Made by a program: the position numbers and the translations under genes. Positions 1-8,906 of a stretch of DNA of 64,000 bases are shown piece after piece. Source of the DNA: FEN-680 sp036845225. GTDB taxonomy: Bacteria > Actinomycetota > Geothermincolia > Fen-727 > Anoxymicrobiaceae. Numbering within the stretch: position 1 is the first letter of the stretch; the number at the start of each line of letters is the position of its first letter. The notes under the pieces were generated by a model, which was not told the DNA's origin, did not search any database, and worked only from the letters and a program-made list of their open reading frames with translations. Location of the stretch: positions 25,737 to 89,736 of the forward strand of contig DAIUEJ010000006.1 in assembly GCA_036845225.1 (NCBI GenBank), in the 5' to 3' direction.

Positions 1-2
1 GC

Positions 3-821
3 TTCACCATCGCGGCTGCCGCGGACCCCGACATCGCCTGGTGGAAGATCCCGGTCGGTTTCCTGGCGTACTTCTGCGCCTCGTTCTTCGCGAGCACCCT
101 GAATTTCTATGCGGACGTCGCCGCGGACCGCGACTTCGGCGGCAAGTTCAAGGACATGGACCTGAAGGAACAGCCTTTTGTCACCGGTGCAATGGGACGC
201 ACGGAGACCTGGCTCGCGTTCGGGCTGTCGCTGGCGGGATGCGTAGGGCTGTCGCTCGCGGTCAACTATCCCTTCGCGATATTCATAGTCGGGTTCGCGC
301 TGGTCGTCGGCCTGCTCTACAGCCATCCCTGGTTCAGGCTCAAGGCCAGGCCGGTCACCGACATACTGTGCAACGTCACGGGCATGGGGTTCACACTTCT
401 TGCCGGCCTGGCGTTCAGCACGCATGCGCTGCCGCCGGTGCTCTTCCTCATCTGGGGCGGGCTGTTCGTGACTGTGATGTACATCCCAACTGTGGTGAAC
501 GACGTGCCGTTCGATGAGGCCGCCGGCTACAAGACTTCGGGCGTATACTTCGGGGCGAGCCACCTGCTCTACTCGATGGCGCCGATGGCGCTTGCGATGA
601 TCCCACTGGGAATACTGGTGGCGATGAACAGTTCGGCGGCCTGGCAGTACAGGTGGGTCGCCGCAATCGGAACGCCGCTGACCATCGCAGGCACGGCGGT
701 CATCTTCTATCTCTGGCGCCCGCCGCGCATCGAACTCGACCCGGACATAGTGCTCATCCCGATGGACCTGCTCATCGTGGCGCTTGTCGTGTACGGGATC
801 GTATTGGTGGCCCGCGGGTAG
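3..821 (+). CDS. UbiA-family prenyltransferase, 5' end cut by the window edge
   Basis: Integral membrane aromatic or lipid prenyltransferase; the acceptor cannot be told from sequence. The frame is open from base 3, so the true start lies outside the window. The first Asp-rich motif is visible at about 108-134 as NFYADVAADRD (N-x3-D-x3-D, the Mg-diphosphate site), and the second as NDVPFDEAAGYKTSG near 495-535. Several hydrophobic helices follow each motif, as in the family. An ATG at 156 lies after the first motif and would remove it, so it is not the start. The gene ends at 821, followed by a small hairpin and about 110 bp of non-coding sequence. The fold is secure. A role in quinone, heme or archaeal-type lipid synthesis would be guesswork. 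Confidence 0.85.
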   Translation, partial: FTIAAAADPDIAWWKIPVGFLAYFCASFFASTLNFYADVAADRDFGGKFKDMDLKEQPFVTGAMGRTETWLAFGLSLAGCVGLSLAVNYPFAIFIVGFALVVGLLYSHPWFRLKARPVTDILCNVTGMGFTLLAGLAFSTHALPPVLFLIWGGLFVTVMYIPTVVNDVPFDEAAGYKTSGVYFGASHLLYSMAPMALAMIPLGILVAMNSSAAWQYRWVAAIGTPLTIAGTAVIFYLWRPPRIELDPDIVLIPMDLLIVALVVYGIVLVARG

Positions 822-933
822 ACGGCAGGCGCGGAACCGCTGCCGGTTCCCCGCGACCTTCGTGCATTGAACGCCCAATGGGTTTCTGAAATACTTGTTC
901 GCGTTCATCGTCCCGCTTGAGAGGATGGTATCA

Positions 934-2118
934 ATGGCTTTGCCGCTCGAAGGAATGCACGTCCTTGACCTCACCCGGCTGCTCCCGGGCCCTTACGGCA
1001 CCCTGCTGCTCGCCGACATGGGCGCCGACGTGATCAAGGTCGAGGACACCGCCGGTGGAGACTACCTCCGTTTCAATCCGCCTGTCATGGCTGAGTCCGG
1101 CATGAGCATCCACTTCCACGTCCTTAACAGGAACAAGCGCAGCATCGCGCTCGACCTGAAGAAGAAGGAGGGCCGCGAGCTCCTGATGGAGCTTGCCGGT
1201 GGATGGGCGAACGTGCTGGTCGAGCAGTTCCGCCCTGGCGTGATGGACCGCCTGGGCGTCGGCTACGATACCGTCAAAGAGGTCAACCCGGGCCTGGTGT
1301 ACTGTTCCATCACGGGCTACGGGCAGGACGGGCCTTACCGCGACATCGCGGGCCACGATATCAACTACCTCGGCTATGCCGGCGTCCTGGGGGCGACAGG
1401 AGCGGCGGACGGACCGCCTGTCATCTGCGGAGTCCAGATCGCGGACCTCGGGGGCGGGGGCATGTTCGGTGCCCTTTCGATCCTGATGGCTTACACTCAC
1501 GCGATGCGCACCGGACAGGGCCAGCACGTGGACGTCTCGATGATGGACGGCAGCCTTTCGTGGTTGAGCGTGAACACCGGCGACGTCCTCGTGGGCGGCG
1601 AGTCGCCGCCGCGACAGTCTCAACTCCTCTGGGGTGCGACCCCCTGCTATCATGTCTATGAGGCTGCCGACGGCTTCATGGCGGTCGGCGCGATAGAGGA
1701 CAAGTTCTGGAAGCGTATGTGCGAGGTGCTCGGACGGCCGGAGTACGGCGAGATGCAGTTCGCGGTCGAGAGGTTCGACGAGATGTTCGCGTGGTTGAGC
1801 GAGACGTTCAAAGAGAAGACACGCGACGAGTGGATGGAGCTGTTCGGCTGCGAGGACACCTGCGTCAGCCCGATACTCGACCTCGTCGAGGTGGGAGAGA
1901 ATCCGCAGGTCAAGCATCGCGAGATGATGCCTGAGGTCGACGACCAGAAGCTCGGGAAGATGAAGACCATAGGCATACCGTTCAAGTTCTCGGAGACCCC
2001 GGGCGAGGTGCGGACATCCGCCCCGAAGCTCGGGGAACATACTGACGAGGTCCTCAAGATGCTGGGATGCTCGGACGATGACATTGCGAGGTTGAAGAAG
2101 GACGGGGTAGCCTGCTAG
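934..2118 (+). CDS. CaiB/BaiF family CoA-transferase (alpha-methylacyl-CoA racemase-like)
   Basis: Family III CoA-transferase or alpha-methylacyl-CoA racemase, about 394 aa, cytoplasmic. The N-terminus LPLEGMHVLDLTRLLPGPY and the following GADVIKVED are the typical family opening. GHDINYLGYAG carries the Asp used as catalytic nucleophile or acid in this family. I start at ATG 934 because GAGAGGA lies 8 bases upstream; an in-frame ATG at 895 would add 13 residues with no ribosome site. The next gene, a ferredoxin-type protein, follows in the same direction about 60 bp downstream. Substrate is unknown: the family covers carnitine, bile acid, formyl, succinyl and aromatic acyl-CoAs. The overall similarity seems closer to racemases (GHDINY motif) than to formyl-CoA transferases, but that is a judgement by eye. 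Confidence 0.85.
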   Translation: MALPLEGMHVLDLTRLLPGPYGTLLLADMGADVIKVEDTAGGDYLRFNPPVMAESGMSIHFHVLNRNKRSIALDLKKKEGRELLMELAGGWANVLVEQFRPGVMDRLGVGYDTVKEVNPGLVYCSITGYGQDGPYRDIAGHDINYLGYAGVLGATGAADGPPVICGVQIADLGGGGMFGALSILMAYTHAMRTGQGQHVDVSMMDGSLSWLSVNTGDVLVGGESPPRQSQLLWGATPCYHVYEAADGFMAVGAIEDKFWKRMCEVLGRPEYGEMQFAVERFDEMFAWLSETFKEKTRDEWMELFGCEDTCVSPILDLVEVGENPQVKHREMMPEVDDQKLGKMKTIGIPFKFSETPGEVRTSAPKLGEHTDEVLKMLGCSDDDIARLKKDGVAC

Positions 2119-2178
2119 CAGGGCCGACAGGAGATGCCGGCGAGACGCCGGCGCTACGTATACAGGAGATACACGACT

Positions 2179-3093
2179 ATGATGGATTCCACCAAGAGCA
2201 TGTCCAAGATGCTCGGCACCGCGAGGGCGGAGACCGCGGCACACGCATACGTCTACTGGCGATACATCGCCCATTACATCTACCACATGGGCAAGAACAC
2301 GGGCTTCATCCAGAAGAGGCCGGAAGAAGAAGTCCCCCCCGAGATCGAGGAGATAATCGAGATCTACGCGAACCGCGTCATGCGCGAGATACTGACCGTG
2401 GAGACCTCGACCTACCACGGCAAGGTCGTGCCACTAGAGCTCGCGGAGGCCCTGGTGACGGTCAAGGAAGACGTCGAGATCAGGGACATCTCGGAGTCGA
2501 TCATCCCATACCCTATCGCGCGCGACATCGTGTTGGAGAACCCGCAGAGCATCGCGGTCGCGGAGTGCGGTTGCAGGAAGCTACAGGACGAGCCGTGCGG
2601 CCCGCTGGACGTATGCCTCGCCGTGGGCGACCCGGTAGCGTCTTTCATGGTCGAGCACGGTGTCATGAATGCGCGCAAGATCACCCAGGAAGAGGCGCTC
2701 GAGGTACTGCGGGCGGCGCACAAGCGCGGGAACGTCCACGCGGCGTACTTCAAGGACGTCGTGGACGGCCGCTTCTACGCCATCTGCAACTGCTGCTCGT
2801 GCTGCTGCATGGGCATGCAGGCATGGAACAAACTGCGCCTTCCCATGATCTGCGCGAGCGGTTACCGCGCAGAGGTCTCCGAGGACTGCACCGGCTGCGG
2901 CGACTGTGCCGAGCTGTGTCCGTTCTCCGCGATAGAGGTGGACGACGTGGCGGTCGTCGACCTGGAGAAGTGCATGGGATGCGGCGTCTGCGAGGGAGCC
3001 TGCGAATCGGGGGCGATGAGCCTCGTGCTCGACCCATCCAGGGGCGAGCCACTGGACATCAGGGCGCTGATAGAGAAGCAAAACGCAAAATAG
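2179..3093 (+). CDS. 4Fe-4S ferredoxin-domain protein with extra N-terminal cysteine clusters
   Basis: A 304-residue iron-sulfur protein. The C-terminal third holds two ferredoxin motifs, CTGCGDCAELCP and CMGCGVCEGACE, enough for two [4Fe-4S] clusters. Upstream are two further cysteine groups: ECGCRKLQDEPCGPLDVC and the very dense NCCSCCCMGM. These could bind another cluster or a metal. No signal peptide or membrane segment is seen, so it is probably a cytoplasmic electron carrier or a subunit of an unidentified oxidoreductase. The start at ATG 2179 follows AGGAG with 10 bases spacing; longer in-frame starts lack this. It lies between a CoA-transferase and an unrelated repeat protein, so context does not fix a partner. 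Confidence 0.75.
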   Translation: MMDSTKSMSKMLGTARAETAAHAYVYWRYIAHYIYHMGKNTGFIQKRPEEEVPPEIEEIIEIYANRVMREILTVETSTYHGKVVPLELAEALVTVKEDVEIRDISESIIPYPIARDIVLENPQSIAVAECGCRKLQDEPCGPLDVCLAVGDPVASFMVEHGVMNARKITQEEALEVLRAAHKRGNVHAAYFKDVVDGRFYAICNCCSCCCMGMQAWNKLRLPMICASGYRAEVSEDCTGCGDCAELCPFSAIEVDDVAVVDLEKCMGCGVCEGACESGAMSLVLDPSRGEPLDIRALIEKQNAK

Positions 3094-3162
3094 GGACAGG
3101 CACCTTTTTGCATTCCGGACTTAAGAAAAAGGACCTGACCCCAAGAAGTTAAGTGAGGGAGA

Positions 3163-4017
3163 ATGCCAGAACCCAAACAGGCAAAAGAGGAGCCCGACGA
3201 CAAGAAGGCCCAGCGCCCCGGCAGCAGGGTCTTCAAGGCCATGGGCCAGGCGGCGGGCAAGGTGATGTCGAACGAGGAGATGATCTCCGGGACGCTGTCC
3301 ACCCTGTCACCGAAGGTGCTCGCCGAGGCCTTCAACGAGAACCCCGAATTCTACGCGCGGCTCCTGGGCGAGCTGTCGACGGACGTCATCGCGCATACTG
3401 TCAACGACAACCCCCAGTTCTTCGAGACGATGATGTCGCAGCTCGACCCCTCGGTCCTCGCGAAGGCCTCGAGCAAGAACCCCGACTTCATGGTCGGCTT
3501 CATGCGAAACCTGGACCCGGACGTCATCGCTCAGGTCATCAACGAGACGCCGGAGTTCATGGCCCTGGTGACCAAGGGGATCAACCCCAAGGCCCTCGCA
3601 AAGACCGCCAACGAGACTCTGGCCCTCGTCGTCAGCCTTATCCCTCACATCGACCCGAAAGCGGCGGCTGAGATGGTCAACGCGAACCCGGAATGGGTGG
3701 GGGAGGTGCTGGCGAACTACGACCACTTCGCGATGAGCGAGGTCATCGAGAGGAACCGCGACTGGATGGTCGACTTCCTGAGGGTGCTGGACCCGGCCAT
3801 CCCCGCCGGCGTCTTCAACGAGTACCCGGACTTCACCCTCGGGGTGATGAAACACCTTGACCGGTCACTGCTTGCTGATATTATCCAGAGAGGGGCCGAG
3901 CAAGGCGCATTCGACGGCGTCGCCCTCGTCGTCGACCTTGAAATCCCGGGGCTGGGCTCCTTCGAGGGATGCAAGTTCAGCGTGAAGGGCGCCCGCTTCG
4001 AGGGCGAGGGCGCCTGA
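3163..4017 (+). CDS. Tandem ~24-residue helical-repeat protein, function unknown
   Basis: I do not recognise this family. The 284-residue product has a charged N-terminus with no signal peptide, then about nine tandem units of roughly 23-25 residues between residues 30 and 240. Each unit follows the pattern (L/I)(D/S/N)P-x-(V/A)(L/I)A-x(5)-NP(D/E)F, for example LSPKVLAEAFNENPEFYARL, then LDPSVLAKASSKNPDFMVGF. Two short helices per unit would give an alpha-solenoid, which suggests a binding scaffold. The last 40 residues are different (GLGSFEGCKFSVKGARFEG) and may form a small beta cap. The gene is followed 13 bp later by a zinc-ribbon membrane protein with a good ribosome site, so the two are likely co-transcribed. 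Confidence 0.7.
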   Translation: MPEPKQAKEEPDDKKAQRPGSRVFKAMGQAAGKVMSNEEMISGTLSTLSPKVLAEAFNENPEFYARLLGELSTDVIAHTVNDNPQFFETMMSQLDPSVLAKASSKNPDFMVGFMRNLDPDVIAQVINETPEFMALVTKGINPKALAKTANETLALVVSLIPHIDPKAAAEMVNANPEWVGEVLANYDHFAMSEVIERNRDWMVDFLRVLDPAIPAGVFNEYPDFTLGVMKHLDRSLLADIIQRGAEQGAFDGVALVVDLEIPGLGSFEGCKFSVKGARFEGEGA

Positions 4018-4030
4018 AAAGGAGAAGCGA

Positions 4031-4378
4031 ATGTGCTTCGCGGCATCGAACACGATTATGGTCGTCGGTCTCGTCTCATGCGGGGTGCTGCTCTGGCTGT
4101 TCTGCGGTTTCACGCTCGCGGGGATGGGCCGCTCCAACGGCGAGAACTATAACCTCTGGATGCTTATCGGGATGCTGACCGGGCCGGTGGGGCTGGGGTT
4201 CGGATGGTTATACTTCAGGATGACGGGTGAGCGCCACCGCCGCATTCGCTACGGCGCGGGCCACCACTACGACATGCCTGAGATAATACGCTGCCCGAAC
4301 TGCGGGCAATCGGTGCCATCCGGCTTCGACACCTGCCAGTTCTGCAAGAGCCCCCTGCACGGGCGAGGCCGCAGGTAA
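4031..4378 (+). CDS. Small membrane protein with C-terminal zinc ribbon
   Basis: A 115-residue protein of unknown function. Two hydrophobic helices (about residues 9-33 and 44-62) are followed by a basic stretch and a C-terminal zinc ribbon with the pairs CPNC and CQFC (CPNCGQSVPSGFDTCQFCKS). This is a common bacterial layout in which a zinc ribbon is tethered to the membrane. The start ATG 4031 has AAGGAGA about 5 bases upstream. It sits 13 bp after the tandem-repeat gene in the same direction and is probably expressed with it. No enzyme motif is present. The convergent minus-strand gene at 4432 also has a zinc ribbon, but the two are not alike elsewhere. Confidence 0.7.
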   Translation: MCFAASNTIMVVGLVSCGVLLWLFCGFTLAGMGRSNGENYNLWMLIGMLTGPVGLGFGWLYFRMTGERHRRIRYGAGHHYDMPEIIRCPNCGQSVPSGFDTCQFCKSPLHGRGRR

Positions 4379-4431
4379 CAGCGCGGATTCCGAACGGTCA
4401 GGCGGGACGGCAACCAGTCGCCGGTCTAGCT

Positions 4432-5328
4432 TCACTCTGAAAGCCTTTTGAGTAGCGCGTCCCTGGCCTCCTCGTACTCCTGCTGCGTCAGCGCTCCACT
4501 CTTGCGCAGCCCCTCCAGCCGCTTCCGGGCCTTGTCCGCATCGACTTGCCCGCCCGCCGGGTCAACGGACACGTCCTCATCAGACAGGTGGAATTGTTTG
4601 CTGAGCCCCTGCGAGGTCACGACGTACTTGTTCGCGGGCTGCTGCTCATCCGGGCTCTCACCATCGACCCTGACCAGCTCGCCCCGGTGGAACACGACCG
4701 CCCCGCCGATGGTCACGTCCCGCTTGATATAGCCGAAGCGCGGCCTGGCTGGGACAACAGCTTCATTCAGGTGCCATCCGCAGGACGGGCACACGCTTTC
4801 AGCATCAGTCACCGCATTGCCGCACCGGGGACAGGTCCCGGGGGTGTCGCTGGTGTGAGCCAGCAGAGCGTCCTCGTGCGGAGCCCACTTCTCTCCGAGG
4901 CGTCTCTCCTTGAAAGACAGATGGGTGCCGGGATCCGGGCCGAGCTCGCCCAGGTCGTCCCTGATCTGGAACTCTTCGCCGGCGATCGTCGCGGCCAGGC
5001 GCGGGTCCACTCCTTCCGCGACCAGCCGCTCATCGAATGACTTCGATTCCTCCTGCAGGTGCTCCCGCTTCTTCTCCTGGTGCCTGGACATGTCCATCTC
5101 CGCGCCCGCTTGGGGCCGTGCTGCCGCGCCCGGTGGAAGCTCGGAGAGGTCCGCATCCGATAGCGAGAACTTCTTTCCAAGCACAGGTGAAGTCACCACG
5201 TACTTGTATTCGTGTCGCTGCTCATTCGGGCTCACCGCCTCGACCATCACGGTCTCGCCCGCCTTGAAGGCGACCTGGTTATCGATGACGATGTCATGAG
5301 TTACCTTCGCGGACGCGCCGCTTTCCAT
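4432..5328 (-). CDS. Duplicated-domain protein with zinc ribbon and C-terminal SHOCT-like motif
   Basis: A 298-residue soluble protein of unknown function. It has an internal duplication: residues about 10-60 (VAFKAGETVMVEAVSPNEQR, then KYVVTSPVLGKKFSLSDADL) and about 200-250 (VVFHRGELVRVDGESPDEQQ, then KYVVTSQGLSKQFHLSDEDV) are clear copies of one beta-rich domain. Between them lie a charged, coiled-coil-like stretch and a zinc ribbon (CPRCGNAV, then CPSCGWHL). The last 30 residues (LEGLRKSGALTQQEYEEARD) match the SHOCT oligomerisation motif, which is usual at the end of multidomain bacterial proteins. It is transcribed away from the SbcD-like gene. Its own start lies near 5328, about 190 bp from that gene. 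Confidence 0.7.
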   Translation of the reverse strand: MESGASAKVTHDIVIDNQVAFKAGETVMVEAVSPNEQRHEYKYVVTSPVLGKKFSLSDADLSELPPGAAARPQAGAEMDMSRHQEKKREHLQEESKSFDERLVAEGVDPRLAATIAGEEFQIRDDLGELGPDPGTHLSFKERRLGEKWAPHEDALLAHTSDTPGTCPRCGNAVTDAESVCPSCGWHLNEAVVPARPRFGYIKRDVTIGGAVVFHRGELVRVDGESPDEQQPANKYVVTSQGLSKQFHLSDEDVSVDPAGGQVDADKARKRLEGLRKSGALTQQEYEEARDALLKRLSE

Positions 5329-5467
5329 CGTTACCCCCCTGCGTTTCGCTGCGAGCCGGTAATCCCTGGCCCGCCGCCTCCAGCGCCACGATCATACCCC
5401 GGCTCTACAGGCCTCCCGCCTGCCTCCAATACATTTTCTCGATACGTTCGGCGTCACCCCCCTCTGC

Positions 5468-5473
5468 TATAAT
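5468..5473 (+). promoter_or_regulatory. Candidate -10 box upstream of the SbcD-like gene
   Basis: A perfect TATAAT lies 44 bases before the start at 5517, in the gap between divergent genes (5329-5516). No convincing -35 hexamer is present at 16-18 bp spacing, so this rests on the -10 alone. Confidence 0.45.
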
Positions 5474-5516
5474 CTCTGCTGGTGACGCGGATACCACACG
5501 GACGGATGGACTTAAC

Positions 5517-6638
5517 ATGTCGTTGAAACTCCTGCATACCGCTGACGTGCACCTGGGAGCCAAGTTCCTGAGCCTCGGCCGCAGGGGTGAAGACCAGCGG
5601 GCCCAACTCCTCCAGGCTTTCGACGACACCGTCAACCTGGCGATCCGCGAGCGCGTGAACCTCTTCCTGATCGCCGGCGACCTGTTCGACTCGGCCAACG
5701 TTTCGAGGTCCCTGGTCGGCCAGATCGCCTACAGGCTGCGGGACCTGGGCGCCGTGGGCATCCCCGTGGTTGTGACCCCGGGCACGCACGACCCGTACGG
5801 AGAGCGCTCGATATGGCGCGCGACAGAGCTGACCGAGGTCGAGAACCTGACTGTGTTCAAGACAGAGGAGATGACGCCCGCCGATTTTCCCGAGCTCGAC
5901 TGCACGGTGTACGGCAACGCGAACGTCAAGCCTTTCGCGAACAAGTACCCTCTCGCGGGACTGCGCATCCAGGACGACAGCCGCTGGCGCATCGGGATGC
6001 TGCACGCGAGCTTCGAGATCCCCGACGTGACCGATGACACCTACATCGTCACAGCCCAGCAGGTGAAAGACTGCAAGCTCGATTACCTTGCGCTCGGCCA
6101 CTATCATTCGCTGTCCGACCGTTCCGCCGGCGGGACGATATCGTTCTACCCGGGCAGCCCGGAGATGGTGAGGATGCAGAAAGGCGACTTCGGCAACGTC
6201 CTGCTGGTGGAGTTCGAGGAGAGCGGCATCGAGATCGAGTCGGTTCAGGTAGGAGTGCGCACCTACGAGGAGCTGACTGTGAAGGCCGAGGACGTCGGGG
6301 CCGCCGGCATGGACGCTATGATCCGTTCGAAGGCCGACGTGGACAAGGTGCTCCACCTTATAATAGACGGAGTGCGCCGGCCCGGTTATCCGGACCTCGA
6401 AGAGCTCGTCGACTCGGTCAGCGAGAGTTTCTTCCATATCACCTGCACAGACCGCTCCTGGGCGGCGCCTTCGAGCCTCGAGCCCGGCGCGTACCCGGAG
6501 GGCTCGCCCGCGCGGCTTTTCCTGGGCGTCCTCAAGAAGCGGATGGAAACAGCGTCGGAGTCAGAGCGCGAAGAGATCGTCGACGCCATGCAGGTCGGTC
6601 TGGCTTTGCTCGCGGATGGTGATGACGCATGCGGATAA
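5517..6638 (+). CDS. SbcD/YhaO-like DNA repair metallophosphoesterase (Mre11 family)
   Basis: Calcineurin-like nuclease subunit of an SbcCD/Mre11-Rad50-type complex acting on DNA ends. Phosphoesterase motifs appear in order: HTADVHLG (D and H), AGDLFDS (GD), PGTHDP (in place of the usual GNHD), LHAS, and LGHYH. The Asn of GNHD is Thr here, a substitution also found in YhaO-type proteins. Length 373 aa is normal. The stop overlaps the start of the next gene, an SMC-like ATPase, by 10 bp, so the two are translated together. YhaO/YhaN is the closer comparison than classic SbcD/SbcC because the partner has membrane helices. The exact end-processing activity is not predictable. Confidence 0.8.
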   Translation: MSLKLLHTADVHLGAKFLSLGRRGEDQRAQLLQAFDDTVNLAIRERVNLFLIAGDLFDSANVSRSLVGQIAYRLRDLGAVGIPVVVTPGTHDPYGERSIWRATELTEVENLTVFKTEEMTPADFPELDCTVYGNANVKPFANKYPLAGLRIQDDSRWRIGMLHASFEIPDVTDDTYIVTAQQVKDCKLDYLALGHYHSLSDRSAGGTISFYPGSPEMVRMQKGDFGNVLLVEFEESGIEIESVQVGVRTYEELTVKAEDVGAAGMDAMIRSKADVDKVLHLIIDGVRRPGYPDLEELVDSVSESFFHITCTDRSWAAPSSLEPGAYPEGSPARLFLGVLKKRMETASESEREEIVDAMQVGLALLADGDDACG

Positions 6639-8857
6639 CCAGGCTCAGACTGGTCGACTTCCGCCGCTTCTCAGACGTTGAGCTCGACTTCTCACCCGGG
6701 CTCAACCTGATCCGCGGCCCTAACGAGTCAGGCAAGTCCACAATAGTGGGGGCGCTGGTCGCGGCCCTCTTCGACAAGCCAGATACTTCGACCGTCAAGG
6801 GCATGCGCAACCTGCGCTGGGGGTCGGAGGACCAGCCGCTCATAGAGCTCGACTTCACCGACGACGACGGTGAGTTCCGGCTGACGAAGGACTTCGGGGC
6901 AAAGAAGGTCATCCTCGAGCCGCCTGGCGAGGCGAAGCCGCTGGCAAGCGTGAAGGCGGTAGCCGCCAGGCTGGCCGAGCTGCTCGGCTTTAGAGACCCG
7001 GGCCAGTACCTTCGAACTGCGTGCGTGACACACGACCAGATGGTCAACCTCGAGGAGGACGCCTCGGGTGCGAAGAAGCTGGCGGCCATGCTCCGGGAGG
7101 TCGTGATGGGCGGCAGGGAGAGCGGGCTCATGGAGCGCGCGGTGCGCCAGTTGACTGCAGAGGTGGACGAGCTCAAGCGAGGGCTCGAGCGTCCCACTCA
7201 CAACCCCGGCACCATCAGGCGCCTCCAGGACGAGCGCGAGATGTACATGGAGCGCCAGAAAGACCTGTCGCTCGGCGCCACCGACATCCAGGAGCAGAGG
7301 GAGCGCCTCTCCGAGGTCGAGCGCCTGATAGAAGAGAAGGCAGGGCGGCTGGCAGACCTCTCGCAACTGATAGAAAAGAACCGTGGGCTTGCGGAGGCCG
7401 AAGCCAGGCTCGAGTCTTCTCGTGACCGTTTCGACGCGTCGGACCGCGCGACCGCGGCGGCGGCCAGGCTCGAGGTGCTGGACAAGCGGATCGACACCGA
7501 GTTCCCGGGCTTCAGTGACATCGAACCCGGCGCCGACGCCGAGCTCAAGAAAGAGATCGAGCTCCGTCGGTCGCTGAGCGCGCTGCGGGATGAGCTCGTC
7601 AGCGAGCCTGCTGTGCAGGAAGCGGAGGAGGAAGGGCCTGGAGCTGTCGAGCCGGGAGCGCCGCCGGCGGCCGCCACACGCGCCCCGCGCTCGAGGCGGC
7701 TCGGCACCATAACACTCGGCATCGGCTTGCTCCTGATAATACTGGGCGTTGTCCTCGGAAGCGTCGTGCACGCCGCCCTGTTCTCCATAATCGGCCTCGG
7801 AGCTCTTTTGCTCGCGGGCGGCTCCTACTGGCTCGCGGCGGGCGCGCCCCGGCCCGAGGCCGCGCCGACTCCTGAAGTCGAGCCGGAAGAGGAAGAGAGG
7901 GAGGAAGAGCTCCTCGACGAGCCGCTCGCTCGCGCGGAGGCAAAGGTCGAGAAACTCGAGGAGCGAGAGCACGAGTTCCTGGAATCGGCAGGCTGCAAGG
8001 ATCCCGAGACTTTCTTCAAGCGCTTCGGCGATTACCGGAAGCTGATGCTCGAGCGCAAAGACGTGGAGTCCGGCCTGAACGCTCTGCTAGGCAGGCGTTC
8101 CCTGGAGAAGCTCGAGGCCGACCGGCGCATAGCGCTCCTGGACGTCGCCGCCTGCGACGAGAAGATTCTTGAGCTGAGCCCGTTCAAGCTCGAGCCCGAG
8201 AAACTCGAGGCGCTCACCCGCGAGCACAAAGCCCTGGCCGCAGATATGGATACGCTGCAGACCGAGCGCGACGGGCTTTCTTTCCACCTTGTCAAGACCG
8301 CGTCCGACCCTGAAGATGCGCTGAAGATCGAAGAGGTCCTGACGTGGCTCTGGGAGGCGGAGCAATCGGCCCGGCGGCGGCTCCGCGTCTTCACGCTGGC
8401 GCGTGAAGCCATGCAGCAGGCGTCCGAGGCGATGCTCTCCTCGGCGGTACCGGTCCTCGCCGAGAGCGTGGGCCGAACATTCTCGCGGCTCACCGGTGGC
8501 CGCTACGACGACGTCGAGGTCCGCGAGAGCGACCTGGCCATCTCCGTCTACTCGCCCGAGAAAGGGACGATGATACCGGGCGACGAGCTGCTCGCTACCC
8601 TGTCCAAGGGCACCACCAGCCAGCTCTATCTCTCCGCCAGGCTCGAGCTGGTCGGCCTGCTCTCGGGCGGGCGCAAGCCGCCTCTCATCTTCGACGACTC
8701 GTTCTCATACTTCGATGACACGCGCCTCGCGGCCCTATGGGACGTGCTGGAGGAAGTCGCAAAGGGCCAGCAGGTGCTGGTGTTCACCTGCACAGACCGT
8801 TACGATGAGCTGGCAAAGGATGTTAACGTCATAGACCTCTCGCGCTCGGTGATGTGA
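6629..8857 (+). CDS. YhaN/SbcC-like AAA ATPase with central membrane segment
   Basis: Rad50/SMC-type ATPase partner of the upstream nuclease, 742 aa. The N-terminal domain has Walker A GPNESGKST; the C-terminal domain has the ABC-like signature LSKGTTSQLYLSARLEL and Walker B PPLIFDDSFSYFDDTRL. Long charged coiled coils (about residues 170-330 and 420-590) separate them. At the hairpin between the coils, about residues 355-410, two strongly hydrophobic helices occur (LGIGLLLIILGVVLGSVV and LFSIIGLGALLLAGGSYWLA). This is unlike SbcC, which has a zinc hook there, but is as in Bacillus YhaN. The complex is therefore probably tethered to the membrane through its coil tip. It overlaps the nuclease gene by 10 bp. 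Confidence 0.8.
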   Translation: MRITRLRLVDFRRFSDVELDFSPGLNLIRGPNESGKSTIVGALVAALFDKPDTSTVKGMRNLRWGSEDQPLIELDFTDDDGEFRLTKDFGAKKVILEPPGEAKPLASVKAVAARLAELLGFRDPGQYLRTACVTHDQMVNLEEDASGAKKLAAMLREVVMGGRESGLMERAVRQLTAEVDELKRGLERPTHNPGTIRRLQDEREMYMERQKDLSLGATDIQEQRERLSEVERLIEEKAGRLADLSQLIEKNRGLAEAEARLESSRDRFDASDRATAAAARLEVLDKRIDTEFPGFSDIEPGADAELKKEIELRRSLSALRDELVSEPAVQEAEEEGPGAVEPGAPPAAATRAPRSRRLGTITLGIGLLLIILGVVLGSVVHAALFSIIGLGALLLAGGSYWLAAGAPRPEAAPTPEVEPEEEEREEELLDEPLARAEAKVEKLEEREHEFLESAGCKDPETFFKRFGDYRKLMLERKDVESGLNALLGRRSLEKLEADRRIALLDVAACDEKILELSPFKLEPEKLEALTREHKALAADMDTLQTERDGLSFHLVKTASDPEDALKIEEVLTWLWEAEQSARRRLRVFTLAREAMQQASEAMLSSAVPVLAESVGRTFSRLTGGRYDDVEVRESDLAISVYSPEKGTMIPGDELLATLSKGTTSQLYLSARLELVGLLSGGRKPPLIFDDSFSYFDDTRLAALWDVLEEVAKGQQVLVFTCTDRYDELAKDVNVIDLSRSVM

Positions 8858-8882
8858 GGTCTTGGATCTCGCCATACTGCTC

Positions 8883-8906
8883 GGGGAGGGGCTTCGGCCT
8901 TTCCTC
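8883..8906 (+). terminator. UUCG-capped hairpin after the YhaN-like gene
   Basis: GGGGAGGGGC, loop TTCG, GCCTTTCCTC form a 10-pair stem with three G-U pairs 25 bp after the stop at 8857. There is no U-tract, so termination is possible but not certain. Confidence 0.4.

Noticed and set aside
931..2418. Long minus-strand open frame opposite the CoA-transferase gene
   Set aside because: Mirror of a GC-rich coding strand; composition is rich in H, R, D, V as expected for antisense, and the plus-strand gene has clear family motifs.
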